Shown here: in pieces, positions 1-6,996 of the stretch
How the letters are laid out: the number at the start of each line of letters is the position of its first letter
Position numbering within the stretch: the first letter of the stretch is position 1
Assembly: GCA_001508835.1 (NCBI GenBank)
Contig: LGFB01000043.1
Location: 1 to 8,720, forward strand
Reading direction: 5' to 3'
Length of the DNA: 8,720 nt
From: a bacterium 42_11
GTDB lineage: Bacteria; Synergistota; GBS-1
Notes under the pieces: generated by a model
Told to the model about the DNA's origin: nothing
Seen by the model: only the letters and a program-made list of their open reading frames with translations
The model's database searches: none
Translations under genes and position numbers: made by a program

Positions 1-2150
1 GAAGGGATGAAATTATAAACTATGTCCGACAAAAATATGGGGAGGATAGGGTGGCGCATATTATAACCTTTGGAACAATGGCTGCAAGGGGAGCTATAAG
101 GGATGTAGGAAGAGTTTTAGGCCTGCCTTATAAAGAGGTTGATAAAATAGCAAAGCTCGTTCCTCCTGGCCCAAAGGTTACGATAGAAGATGCCCTTTCG
201 GAAAGCCCTGAGCTGGCGAGGTTAGTTAAGGGGGATCCTCAAGTGGCCAGACTAGTAGAGGCAGCACGAAGGATTGAAGGGCTACCCAGACATGCTTCCC
301 AGCATGCTGCAGGTGTAATTGTTGCCCCTGCACCTTTGACGGAGTTTACCCCTCTTCAGAGGATGTCTGATGGTTCAGTGGTTACACAGTATTCCATGAA
401 ACCTCTTGAGAAACTTGGTCTTTTGAAGGTAGATTTTCTTGGTTTAAGAACCTTAACTATGGTAAGCGATGTGGTTGAAAACGTTAAAAAGAGTAGAGGT
501 ATATCCATAGATATAGATGAGATTCCCCTCGATGATGAAAAGACTTATGAACTCCTTCAAAGCGGTGATACTACTGGTGTGTTTCAGCTTGAAAGTGAAG
601 GAATGAGAAGGCTTCTTCAGAGGCTCAAACCTAATTGTTTTGAAGATTTAATTGCAGTTTTAGCTTTATATAGACCGGGGCCTTTGGGAAGCGGCATGGT
701 GGATGACTATATTCAAAGGAAGCATGGAGTTTCACCAGTTATATATCCTCATCCAAAGCTTGAAGGGGTGCTTAAAGAAACTTATGGGGTTATTTTATAT
801 CAAGAACAGGTTATGCAGATAGCTTCTATTTTGGCTGGCTTTTCTTTGGGAGAGGCTGATCTTCTTAGGCGCGCCATGGGGAAAAAGGAAGCGGAGATAA
901 TGATTCAGGTGAGGGATGATTTTGTAAAAAGAGCCGTTGAGAGGGGTATAAGCAAGGTTGATGCAGAAAGGATTTTTGATTTAATGGAATATTTTGCTGG
1001 ATACGGATTTAACAAATCTCACAGTGCAGCTTACGCTCTTTTGTCTTATCAAACAGCTTATCTTAAGGCTCATTACCCTGTCGAGTTTATGGCAGCTTTG
1101 CTTTCTAGCAAGATGAACAAGGTAGATGAGATAGGCTTTTACATAAGAGAGGCAAGAAAAAAGGGAATAAAAATTTTCCCTCCAGATGTAAATGAAAGTG
1201 ATGTGGGCTTCAAGGTAGTTGGAGACGGAATAAGGTTTGGACTTGCTGCAGTTAAGAATGTTGGGGAAAGCGCTATTTCCGAGATAATAAGGGCACGTGA
1301 AGAAGGTGGGAAGTTTTTAAGTCTTGAAGACTTTTGCAAGAGAGTCAACTTAAAGGTTGTTAACAGTAGGGTTATAGAAAGTTTAATAAAAGCGGGAGCT
1401 TTTGATTCTCTACCCGGCTCGAGGAGTCAAAAACTTAAGATGCTTCCTAAGGTTTTATCTATGGCGGAGGAGGAAGGCCTGTTTCAAAAGTCCATGTTTG
1501 ATTTCGATTTTAACTGTGTTCCTGAACCAGGCATAGAGGAAATTTTGTCGTGGGAGGAAGAAGTTACTGGTTTTTATATAACTTGTCATCCTCTGGATTT
1601 ATGTGCTGACGAGTTTTTCAGGTATGTGACTGTAACAAGCAAGAGGTTGCTTTCTATTAAGGGAGATAGAAATGTAATAGTAGGGGGAATGGTAAGCAAG
1701 GTTGCCAAAAGGAGGAGTGCCTTGCTTGTAACTCTTGAGGACTTCGATGGAACAATTGATGTGGTTGTTTTTCCTAAACTTGAAGGGGTTAATGAGGAAC
1801 TTCTTAAAAAGGGGAAGGTTATACTTGTTGAGGGGAATGTGGATAAGAGTGGAGATAGAATCAGGGTTGTGGCTTCTAAGGTAGTCCCAATTGAGGAGGC
1901 TTCTAAGCACTTTAATCCTTGCCTTTGGATTTCTGTTGATATCGACCTTTTAGATAGGGAGAAGCTTTTTGAACTGGAAGAACTGCTAAGGAAATATAGT
2001 GGGAAAAGTAGGGTTCTTATAGAGGTGAAGGATACTTATAGCAGAGTGGTTCTTGACTTGAGCTCTAGGTACAGGGTTTCTCCTTCAGAGAAGCTGAAGG
2101 AGGAAATTCAAAAGATTTTTAGCAAAGGTGAAGTATCAGTTAAGTTTTAG
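1..2150 (+). CDS. dnaE: DNA polymerase III alpha subunit (replicative polymerase), 5'-partial
   Basis: Catalytic subunit of the chromosomal replicase, extending DNA at the fork with the beta clamp. The reading frame is open from base 3 and the gene enters from the left; the GTG at 51 is internal, because codons 3-50 (RDEIINYVRQKYGEDR) already match the family. About 715 residues are visible, roughly E. coli DnaE 410 to the end, so the PHP domain and the first two catalytic aspartates (PDFDVDF motif) lie just outside. The third catalytic aspartate is in VDFLGLRTL (codon 432-434). Conserved blocks follow: GVFQLES, RPGPLGSGMVDDYI, ILYQEQVMQIA, LLRRAMGKK, and FNKSHSAAYALLSYQTAYLK. A helix-hairpin-helix region lies near 1235-1350, a likely clamp-binding motif QKSMFDF at 1485-1505 (E. 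coli QADMF) and an OB fold near 1670-1790. The C-terminus ends in a DnaE1-like domain (RVSPSEKL), so the 3' end looks complete. First visible gene of a five-gene run. Confidence 0.97.
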   Translation, partial: RDEIINYVRQKYGEDRVAHIITFGTMAARGAIRDVGRVLGLPYKEVDKIAKLVPPGPKVTIEDALSESPELARLVKGDPQVARLVEAARRIEGLPRHASQHAAGVIVAPAPLTEFTPLQRMSDGSVVTQYSMKPLEKLGLLKVDFLGLRTLTMVSDVVENVKKSRGISIDIDEIPLDDEKTYELLQSGDTTGVFQLESEGMRRLLQRLKPNCFEDLIAVLALYRPGPLGSGMVDDYIQRKHGVSPVIYPHPKLEGVLKETYGVILYQEQVMQIASILAGFSLGEADLLRRAMGKKEAEIMIQVRDDFVKRAVERGISKVDAERIFDLMEYFAGYGFNKSHSAAYALLSYQTAYLKAHYPVEFMAALLSSKMNKVDEIGFYIREARKKGIKIFPPDVNESDVGFKVVGDGIRFGLAAVKNVGESAISEIIRAREEGGKFLSLEDFCKRVNLKVVNSRVIESLIKAGAFDSLPGSRSQKLKMLPKVLSMAEEEGLFQKSMFDFDFNCVPEPGIEEILSWEEEVTGFYITCHPLDLCADEFFRYVTVTSKRLLSIKGDRNVIVGGMVSKVAKRRSALLVTLEDFDGTIDVVVFPKLEGVNEELLKKGKVILVEGNVDKSGDRIRVVASKVVPIEEASKHFNPCLWISVDIDLLDREKLFELEELLRKYSGKSRVLIEVKDTYSRVVLDLSSRYRVSPSEKLKEEIQKIFSKGEVSVKF

Positions 2151-2151
2151 A

Positions 2152-2160
2152 GAGGGGGGA
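2152..2160 (+). promoter_or_regulatory. ribosome binding site deciding the mtrB start
   Basis: The G-rich stretch GAGGGGGGA lies directly after the dnaE stop. It leaves only 2 bases before the GTG at 2163 but 5 before the ATG at 2166, so the ATG is the better start. An unusual feature is a run of G in place of the A of the consensus AGGAGG. Confidence 0.6.
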
Positions 2161-2165
2161 CAGTG

Positions 2166-2405
2166 ATGAAAGATGAAAGTGTAGTGTTGGCTGATTTTAT
2201 AGTAGTCAAAGCTTTAGAAAACGGCGTTTCTGTAATAGGGCTTACGAGAGGAGAGGAAACTAAATTTCATCATACCGAGAAGCTTGACAAAGGTGAAGTT
2301 CTGATTGCTCAGTTTACAATGCATACATCTGCTATAAAAGTGAGAGGTAAGGCTAAGATAGTTTGCAGGCATGGAACGGTGATAGCGGGTGTCGGTGAAG
2401 ATTAG
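2166..2405 (+). CDS. mtrB: TRAP, trp RNA-binding attenuation protein (MtrB)
   Basis: A 79-residue protein strongly resembling Bacillus subtilis TRAP (75 residues), which forms an 11-subunit ring. When loaded with tryptophan, the ring wraps RNA carrying repeated GAG/UAG triplets and shuts off trp gene expression by attenuation and translation block. Shared blocks include [23 protein letters not shown] and HTSAIKVRG. With an offset of +2 from B. subtilis, the RNA-contacting residues F34, K39, K58 and R60 are all present. So are the tryptophan-pocket residues T27, T32, H36, Q49, T51, H53 and T54, so the protein should be active. Only the termini differ; the C-terminal tail (from about residue 65) is unlike B. 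subtilis and contains Cys67. It starts 15 bases after dnaE, and its 3' end overlaps pfkA by 17 bases, so it sits inside the dnaE-pfkA-pyk unit, with no folE (mtrA) partner. A GTG two-step start at 2163 would add one residue. I found no convincing TRAP target in the window. Confidence 0.94.
   Translation: MKDESVVLADFIVVKALENGVSVIGLTRGEETKFHHTEKLDKGEVLIAQFTMHTSAIKVRGKAKIVCRHGTVIAGVGED
2378..2383 (+). promoter_or_regulatory. ribosome binding site for pfkA inside mtrB
   Basis: GGTGAT complements the 3' end of 16S rRNA and is set 5 bases before the GTG at 2389. It lies inside mtrB, consistent with coupled translation. An in-frame TAG at 2383-2385 forbids any earlier pfkA start. The alternative GTG at 2395 would give an N-terminus [13 protein letters not shown], closer to the usual family length. 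Confidence 0.4.
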
Positions 2406-3360
2406 AAGGATAGGAGTGTTGACAAGCGGTGGAGACGCACCTGGGATGAACGCAGCTATAAGAGCGGTTACAAGAACTGCCATTTATAATAACCTTGAAG
2501 TTATTGGTATAAAAAGGGGTTTTCTGGGTTTAATGGAGGGAGACTTTGTAAAGTTAAATCTTGGTGATGTAGGGGGGATACTTCAGAGAGGTGGGACGAT
2601 ACTTCAGACTGCTCGTTCCGAGAAGTTTAAAACTGAGGAAGGGATAAATGAGGCAGTGAAGCGACTTAACGATGCAGGAATAGAGGGCTTGGTTGTTATA
2701 GGTGGAGAGGGATCTTTTAAAGGGGCATGGGAACTTAACAAGAGAGGAATACCAACTATAGGTGTTCCTGGAACGATAGATAACGACATAGCGGGAACAG
2801 ATTATACTATAGGGTTTGATACAGCAGTTAATATTGCTGTTGAAGCTGTTAATAGATTGAGGGATACGGCTTCTTCTCATGAGCGGATGTTTATAGTTGA
2901 GGTCATGGGGAGGAAATCGGGCTACATAGCTCTTATGGCAGGAGTAGCAAGTGGTGCAGAGTCTATTCTTATTCCAGAGGTCCCTTATGATATTGAGGAA
3001 GTATGCGCAAAATTGCGGAGAGGACATCAAAGAGGAAAGACGCATAGCATTATAATAGTCGCTGAGGGAGTGGCCTCTGCGTCTCAGATAAGGGATCAAA
3101 TATTGGATAAGTCGGGTTACGAGGTTAGGGTTGTGGTTTTAGGTCACCTTCAGAGAGGTGGGTCTCCAACAGCCTTTGATAGAATACTTGCTAGCCGTCT
3201 TGGGGCAAAAGCCGTCGAGCTTCTTATGGAGGGTGTGGAAGGGAAGGTAGTAGGTTGGGAGAAAGGTGGAATTTCCGTTTATGACCTACCGTATTCTTGG
3301 GAAGTAAAGAAGGAAATAGATATGGAGCTTTATAAGCTGGCCGATATACTTAGTATTTAG
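2389..3360 (+). CDS. pfkA: ATP-dependent 6-phosphofructokinase
   Basis: Phosphorylates fructose 6-phosphate to fructose 1,6-bisphosphate, the committed step of glycolysis, in the cytoplasm; usually a tetramer controlled by ADP and PEP. The product is 323 residues, close to the family's roughly 320. Visible motifs: [10 protein letters not shown] (residues 14-23, nucleotide loop), GGEGS (105-109), the catalytic [12 protein letters not shown] (127-138, D131 as base), SSHER (162-166), EVMGRKSG (171-178), and the sugar-phosphate site [15 protein letters not shown] (251-265). R25 and R29 match the E. coli allosteric arginines R21 and R25. Gly108 after the acidic residue points to ATP rather than pyrophosphate as donor. 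The acidic residue itself is Glu107 where E. coli has Asp103; from memory Thermotoga PFK also has Glu, so this is probably harmless. The GTG start overlaps mtrB by 17 bases; pyk follows after 13 bases. Confidence 0.96.
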   Translation: MSVKIRRIGVLTSGGDAPGMNAAIRAVTRTAIYNNLEVIGIKRGFLGLMEGDFVKLNLGDVGGILQRGGTILQTARSEKFKTEEGINEAVKRLNDAGIEGLVVIGGEGSFKGAWELNKRGIPTIGVPGTIDNDIAGTDYTIGFDTAVNIAVEAVNRLRDTASSHERMFIVEVMGRKSGYIALMAGVASGAESILIPEVPYDIEEVCAKLRRGHQRGKTHSIIIVAEGVASASQIRDQILDKSGYEVRVVVLGHLQRGGSPTAFDRILASRLGAKAVELLMEGVEGKVVGWEKGGISVYDLPYSWEVKKEIDMELYKLADILSI

Positions 3361-3366
3361 GGGGTG
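3359..3366 (+). promoter_or_regulatory. ribosome binding site for pyk overlapping the pfkA stop
   Basis: AGGGGGTG differs from AGGAGGTG at one position, uses the last two bases of the pfkA stop codon and ends 7 bases before the GTG at 3374. It is followed by another G run (3366-3371). It supports the GTG start, which gives the expected N-terminus MACLKRTKIIATLGPAS. Confidence 0.5.
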
Positions 3367-3373
3367 GGGGGTA

Positions 3374-5128
3374 GTGGCTTGCCTTAAAAGGACAAAAATA
3401 ATAGCCACTCTTGGTCCGGCGTCAAACAGCGAATCTATTCTTGAAAAGATGGTCAGGGAAGGAATGAATGTTGCGAGGCTGAATTTTTCTCACGGGACCT
3501 ATGAGAGTCACGAGAGATCGCTGAAAATGGTTAGGGAGGTCGAAGAACGTTTAGGTATTCCATTGGCGGTTATGCTGGATACGAAGGGACCAGAGATAAG
3601 GACCGGTAGATTAAGGGAGAAGAGTGTATTTCTAAAAGAGGGAGAGCTTTTCATCTTGACGCCGGAAGATGTAGAGGGTGACGAAAAGAGGGTGTCTATT
3701 TCTTTTCCAGACCTCTATAGGGATGTTAAACCTGGGGACCACATCCTCATTGATGATGGAAAGATAGACTTGGAAGTCCTTGAAGTGAAGGGACAAGATA
3801 TATATTGTAAAGTTGTTGTAGGAGGGGAGTTGTCTGAGAATAAAGGGGTTAATGTTCCTGGTGTGGATATTTCATTACCGGCTCTTTCGGATAAAGATAT
3901 ACAAGACATAAAATGGGGTGTTGAAAAGGAAGTTGATTGGTTTGCTATTTCTTTCGTTAGAAAGGCAAGTGATTTAATCGAAGTTAGAAAGGTAATAGAG
4001 GAGGCAGGGGGAAACACCAAGATAATAGCTAAGATAGAGACCCGGCAAGCGGTTCAAAACTTCGAGGAAATATTAAATGTATCCGATGGAATAATGGTGG
4101 CGAGGGGTGATTTGGGGGTAGAATTACCTACCGAGGAAGTTCCATTGCTTCAAAAAAGGTTCATCAATAGCTGTAAAAAGGTTGGCAAGCCTGTCATAGT
4201 GGCTACTCAGATGCTTGAGACGATGATATATAACCCGAGACCTACAAGGGCAGAAGCTAATGATGTGGCCAATGCAATTTTTGATGGCGCTGATGCAGTG
4301 ATGCTCTCTGGGGAAACAGCGAAAGGAAAGTATCCTGTTGAGTCCGTTAAGATTATGAGAAGGATAATAGAAAAGACCGAGGAAGAAATACTTAAAAACG
4401 GAGGTAACCCGTCGGTTTACATAAGTCTTTCTATTCCCGATGCAGTTAGTCATGCTTCTTGCACTATAGCGCGAGACCTTGGTGCATCTGCCATAATAAC
4501 GGCAACTCAGTCTGGTTCTACAGCAAGAATGGTGGCGAAGTATAGGCCTAACTGTCCAATAATAGCTACGACACCTTCTCGAAGGACTTTAAGGGAGTTG
4601 GTTTTAACGTGGGGAGTATACCCGCTAATGGTTGAAGATGTGAGAAGCACAGACAAGCTCCTTGAGTTGAGCGTGAATAAAGCCTTAGAAAGCGGGTATA
4701 TCAAGGAAGGTGACGTAGTTGTATTAACCGCGGGTGTGCCTGTTGGAATCCCTGGAACTACTAATCTAATAAAGGTTCATGTCGTAGCTAAGATTCTTGT
4801 AAAAGGCATAGGTATTGGCAAGGCTAAGGTGATAGGTAAAGCTGTGCTTGCTCCTCGTGCGGAGGATGCTATTTGCCGGGCTGAAGAGAACTGTATTCTT
4901 GTAGTTAGGGAGACCGATAAAGATTATATTCCTGTGATGGATAGGGTTTCTGGTATAGTGGCTGAGGAAGGAGGGCTTTCATCACATGCTGCAATTGTTG
5001 GACTTCAATACGGGATACCCGTTATAGTGGGGGCTGAGGGCGCACTCAATAAAATTAGGGATGGGATGGTAATTTCCGTAGATGCGGAGAGGGGAGTAGT
5101 TTATGAGGGCGAGGTAAAGCTGATTTAA
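3374..5128 (+). CDS. pyk: Pyruvate kinase with C-terminal PEP-utilizer domain
   Basis: Converts phosphoenolpyruvate and ADP to pyruvate and ATP, the last step of glycolysis. It is 584 residues, the long form typical of Bacillus (587 in Geobacillus stearothermophilus). The barrel and lid domain (about 1-345) shows RLNFSHG (35-41), LDTKGPEIRTG (68-78), IIAKIETRQAVQNF (217-230, K220 and E222), ARGDLGVELP (243-252) and ATQMLETM (277-284). Glu74 in KGPEIRTG is the residue of potassium-dependent enzymes. A regulatory C-domain follows (about 355-472), then an extra domain (about 475-584) like the swivelling phosphohistidine domain of PPDK and PEP synthase, with GGLSSHAAIV and His538. In the Bacillus enzyme this extra domain is not needed for catalysis. 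The gene lies 13 bases after pfkA and 21 before mutM, so the two main control points of glycolysis are co-expressed. Confidence 0.97.
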   Translation: MACLKRTKIIATLGPASNSESILEKMVREGMNVARLNFSHGTYESHERSLKMVREVEERLGIPLAVMLDTKGPEIRTGRLREKSVFLKEGELFILTPEDVEGDEKRVSISFPDLYRDVKPGDHILIDDGKIDLEVLEVKGQDIYCKVVVGGELSENKGVNVPGVDISLPALSDKDIQDIKWGVEKEVDWFAISFVRKASDLIEVRKVIEEAGGNTKIIAKIETRQAVQNFEEILNVSDGIMVARGDLGVELPTEEVPLLQKRFINSCKKVGKPVIVATQMLETMIYNPRPTRAEANDVANAIFDGADAVMLSGETAKGKYPVESVKIMRRIIEKTEEEILKNGGNPSVYISLSIPDAVSHASCTIARDLGASAIITATQSGSTARMVAKYRPNCPIIATTPSRRTLRELVLTWGVYPLMVEDVRSTDKLLELSVNKALESGYIKEGDVVVLTAGVPVGIPGTTNLIKVHVVAKILVKGIGIGKAKVIGKAVLAPRAEDAICRAEENCILVVRETDKDYIPVMDRVSGIVAEEGGLSSHAAIVGLQYGIPVIVGAEGALNKIRDGMVISVDAERGVVYEGEVKLI

Positions 5129-5136
5129 ATTAGGTT

Positions 5137-5142
5137 GGAGGT
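5137..5142 (+). promoter_or_regulatory. ribosome binding site deciding the mutM start
   Basis: GGAGGT sits 7 bases before the ATG at 5150. The upstream in-frame TTG at 5135 would put this site inside the gene and would bury the essential N-terminal proline, so it is ruled out. Confidence 0.85.
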
Positions 5143-5149
5143 ATTAGTG

Positions 5150-5956
5150 ATGCCGGAACTTCCTGAAGTTGAAGTTTTAAGGAGAAAATTAAAAAGGCTT
5201 TTAGAGGGAAGCAAAATAGAAGAGGTAAAAATATATGACGATTCAAGACTTAAGGGAGTTAGGGCTGAGCTAATAGTTGGGGATACTGTCTTAGATGTGG
5301 GAAGAAGGGGCAAACATCTCTATTTAGAGCTTTCTTCTGGAAGCAAGCTTGTCTTTCATCTCAGACTTAAAGGAAAACTCGTTTACGGTTTGGATAGTGG
5401 AGATCTCAAAAATCCATGGATTGAGATTAAATTTGATACGGGAAATAGCTTGTTTTTTGGCGACCCAAGGAGGATGGCAACTTTGGATCTTGTGAAGGAT
5501 TTGAGCGAGATAAAGGCTATAGCTAATATGGGCCCTGAACCTTTGAATGAAGATTTTAGTTTTGATTTTTTTAAGGAGGGTTTATCAAAGAGCTCAAAGA
5601 CGGTGAAAGCTATACTTATGGACCAATCGTTCATTGCTGGCATAGGAAATGTATATGCTGACGAAATTTTGTTTAGGGCCGGAATTCATCCTGAAAGAAA
5701 GGCAAAAACCTTATCTCCCTCCGAATTGGAAAGGCTTTATCTTTCTGTAAAGGATGTTTTAAAAGAAGCTTTAAACCACAAAGGCATGAGTGAGTATACC
5801 TCTCTTTTCTCAGATGATGAGGAAGTAGGGGGATTCGATAAGTTTATAAAGGTTCACGGAAGGCAAGGAGAGCCATGTCCTCGCTGTGGGGCAAAAATAG
5901 TTAGAATCGAGGTGGGGGGAAGAGGCACGTATTTTTGTCCCAATTGTCAAGTTTGA
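5150..5956 (+). CDS. mutM: Formamidopyrimidine-DNA glycosylase / AP lyase (Fpg, MutM)
   Basis: Base-excision repair enzyme that removes 8-oxoguanine and ring-opened purines and then cuts the strand at the abasic site. The product is 268 residues, normal for the family. The start at 5150 places Pro2, the Schiff-base nucleophile, at the N-terminus in MPELPEVEV, with Glu3 next to it. Lys55 (GRRGKHLYLEL) matches E. coli Lys57. The helix-two-turn-helix is MDQSFIAGIGNVYADEIL (157-174). The zinc finger uses C243, C246, C263 and C266, with Arg258 in GGRGTYFC. Two of the three residues that fill the gap left by the flipped base look changed: HLRLKGK (70-76) has Leu73 where Met is usual, and DPRRM (105-109) has Met109 where Phe is usual. 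It is last in the plus-strand run, 21 bases after pyk. Its stop overlaps the end of the opposing M20 gene by 10 bases. Confidence 0.95.
   Translation: MPELPEVEVLRRKLKRLLEGSKIEEVKIYDDSRLKGVRAELIVGDTVLDVGRRGKHLYLELSSGSKLVFHLRLKGKLVYGLDSGDLKNPWIEIKFDTGNSLFFGDPRRMATLDLVKDLSEIKAIANMGPEPLNEDFSFDFFKEGLSKSSKTVKAILMDQSFIAGIGNVYADEILFRAGIHPERKAKTLSPSELERLYLSVKDVLKEALNHKGMSEYTSLFSDDEEVGGFDKFIKVHGRQGEPCPRCGAKIVRIEVGGRGTYFCPNCQV
5887..5942 (+). repeat. Inverted repeat, 13-bp stem at the 3' end of mutM
   Basis: Arm TGGGGCAAAAATA (5887-5899) pairs with TATTTTTGTCCCA (5930-5942), with a single G-U pair on the plus-strand RNA and a 30-base loop. It lies in the zinc-finger coding region just before the convergent gene ends. 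No T tract follows on either strand, so it is not a classical intrinsic terminator. It may slow transcription or protect the 3' end, or may be a coincidence of the coding sequence. Confidence 0.35.
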
Positions 5957-6996
5957 GTTAAGCGTAGAAGGGCTTTAATTATTTCCTTTAATTGTTCAAG
6001 CTCTTTTAAATCTACGAATTCGCTTGGAGTGTGGGCAAGCTCCAGTTTTCCTGCGCCGAGGATGAGAGAGGGAATTCCTTTTGTGGCGAGATTATGTGCA
6101 TCGCTCCAGGAGGGAAAGAAAGTTTTTTCAAACTTTAAACCGATTTCATCATATATAGAGGCTATAAGCTCTAAGATTGGATTGTCTTTTTCTATCTCTA
6201 TTGGGTCGTCAATGTCTTTTAGATGATAGTTTTTCTCTTTTAGAAGTGGTGAGATTTTCTCAAAAACATCGATGGCTCTATTTCCTGGTAGAATGCCTAT
6301 TTCTATTGCGATCCTACAGTAGTCTGGAACAACGTAACTGTCTCGCCCTCCCTCTATTTTACCAAGATTAATCCAGGGGTTTAAAGATGAACAGGGGCTC
6401 TTCTCTTGAGATAATGCTATTTCTTTAATCTTCTGGTATAAGTCTAAGGCTTCCTCTATGGCGTTTTTGCCAGCGTAAGGAGTAGACCCGTGGGCAAACT
6501 TTCCCTTTACTTCTATTTCTAAGCTTATCCCTCCCATTTCTCCATAAGCTACTTTCAGCTCTGTAGGTTCAAGGACTATGGCGAAGTCATAACGCTTTGG
6601 GGGAACAAAGCTTTCTGATCCTCTACCATCTTTTTCTTCGTCTACAAAAATGGCTATTTCGCAGGGATAGTCACATTCATCTATGGCTTTAAGGAGAGAA
6701 GCTATTTGTCCTTTTGTGTCTATGGCGCCTCTTCCATAAACTCTGCCATCTTTTTGAAAGGGAAGGAATGCGTAAGGATGTTCCCATGCTGGTACCGTGT
6801 CTGCATGCGTGGCAATAAGCATATTTGAGGATCCCCTTTGGGCGTATAGATTGGGTCTGTGGGGTAATACTTCTTGTAATTTTACTTCAAAACCGCGTTG
6901 TTCTAAGTATTTTTTAAGCCACTCTTGTAGTTTCCCTTCGTTTCCAGTCACACTTTCGATGCGTATTAGTTCTTCGAGTATTTCAATCAATTTCAT
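5947..6996 (-). CDS. M20-family metal-dependent amidohydrolase (ArgE/DapE/acetyl-lysine deacetylase type)
   Basis: A cytoplasmic di-zinc hydrolase that cleaves an amide bond, most likely removing an acyl group from an amino acid or acting on a small peptide. The product is 349 residues, typical for the short deacylases. The zinc and catalytic set is complete: H64 and D66 in ATHADTVP, the bridging D93 in YGRGAIDTKG, the general base E120 with E121 in FVDEEKDG, E143 in LEPTE and H322 in LAHTPSE. A dimerisation lid (about 160-270) contains KFAHGSTPYAGKNAIE, with H169 as the likely second-subunit histidine. The ATG at 6996 lies 14 bases inside the end of the GNAT gene; a GGAGGAGG (7017-7010) is 13 bases upstream and a nearer AAGG is present, so translation is probably coupled. 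There are no arg, dap or lys genes nearby to choose the substrate, so ArgE, DapE and LysK-like roles all remain possible. Confidence 0.92.
   Translation of the reverse strand: MKLIEILEELIRIESVTGNEGKLQEWLKKYLEQRGFEVKLQEVLPHRPNLYAQRGSSNMLIATHADTVPAWEHPYAFLPFQKDGRVYGRGAIDTKGQIASLLKAIDECDYPCEIAIFVDEEKDGRGSESFVPPKRYDFAIVLEPTELKVAYGEMGGISLEIEVKGKFAHGSTPYAGKNAIEEALDLYQKIKEIALSQEKSPCSSLNPWINLGKIEGGRDSYVVPDYCRIAIEIGILPGNRAIDVFEKISPLLKEKNYHLKDIDDPIEIEKDNPILELIASIYDEIGLKFEKTFFPSWSDAHNLATKGIPSLILGAGKLELAHTPSEFVDLKELEQLKEIIKALLRLTQT

Noticed and set aside
51..53. GTG as a true start of dnaE
   Set aside because: The same frame is open to the left edge and the upstream codons match conserved DnaE sequence; the gene is cut by the window.
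106..120. GAG/UAG triplets at regular spacing as a TRAP target
   Set aside because: Only three triplets in register (TAG-N3-GAG-N3-TAG); another group at 508-521 also has three. A TRAP site normally needs about nine to eleven, and such triplets are common in this purine-rich coding DNA.
2383..2416. TRAP autoregulation site at the mtrB-pfkA junction
   Set aside because: The TAG and GAG triplets here are spaced 17, 5 and 0 bases apart, which does not fit the 2-3 base spacing required.
2704..2724. Pyrophosphate-dependent phosphofructokinase
   Set aside because: The residue after the acidic one in GGEGS is Gly, not the Asp of pyrophosphate-using enzymes, and the sequence follows the ATP-type family along its length.
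2554..3099. Long minus-strand open frame (181 codons) opposite pfkA
   Set aside because: It is wholly antisense to a well-conserved pfkA, its translation is low-complexity (many Ser, Tyr, Cys, Pro) and it has no recognisable domain.
3358..3377. G-quadruplex in the pfkA-pyk gap
   Set aside because: There are only two long G runs plus one GG, short of the four runs needed; a G-rich ribosome binding site explains it.
5135..5149. TTG start five codons upstream of the mutM ATG
   Set aside because: It would cover the ribosome binding site at 5137-5142 and hide the N-terminal proline needed for catalysis.
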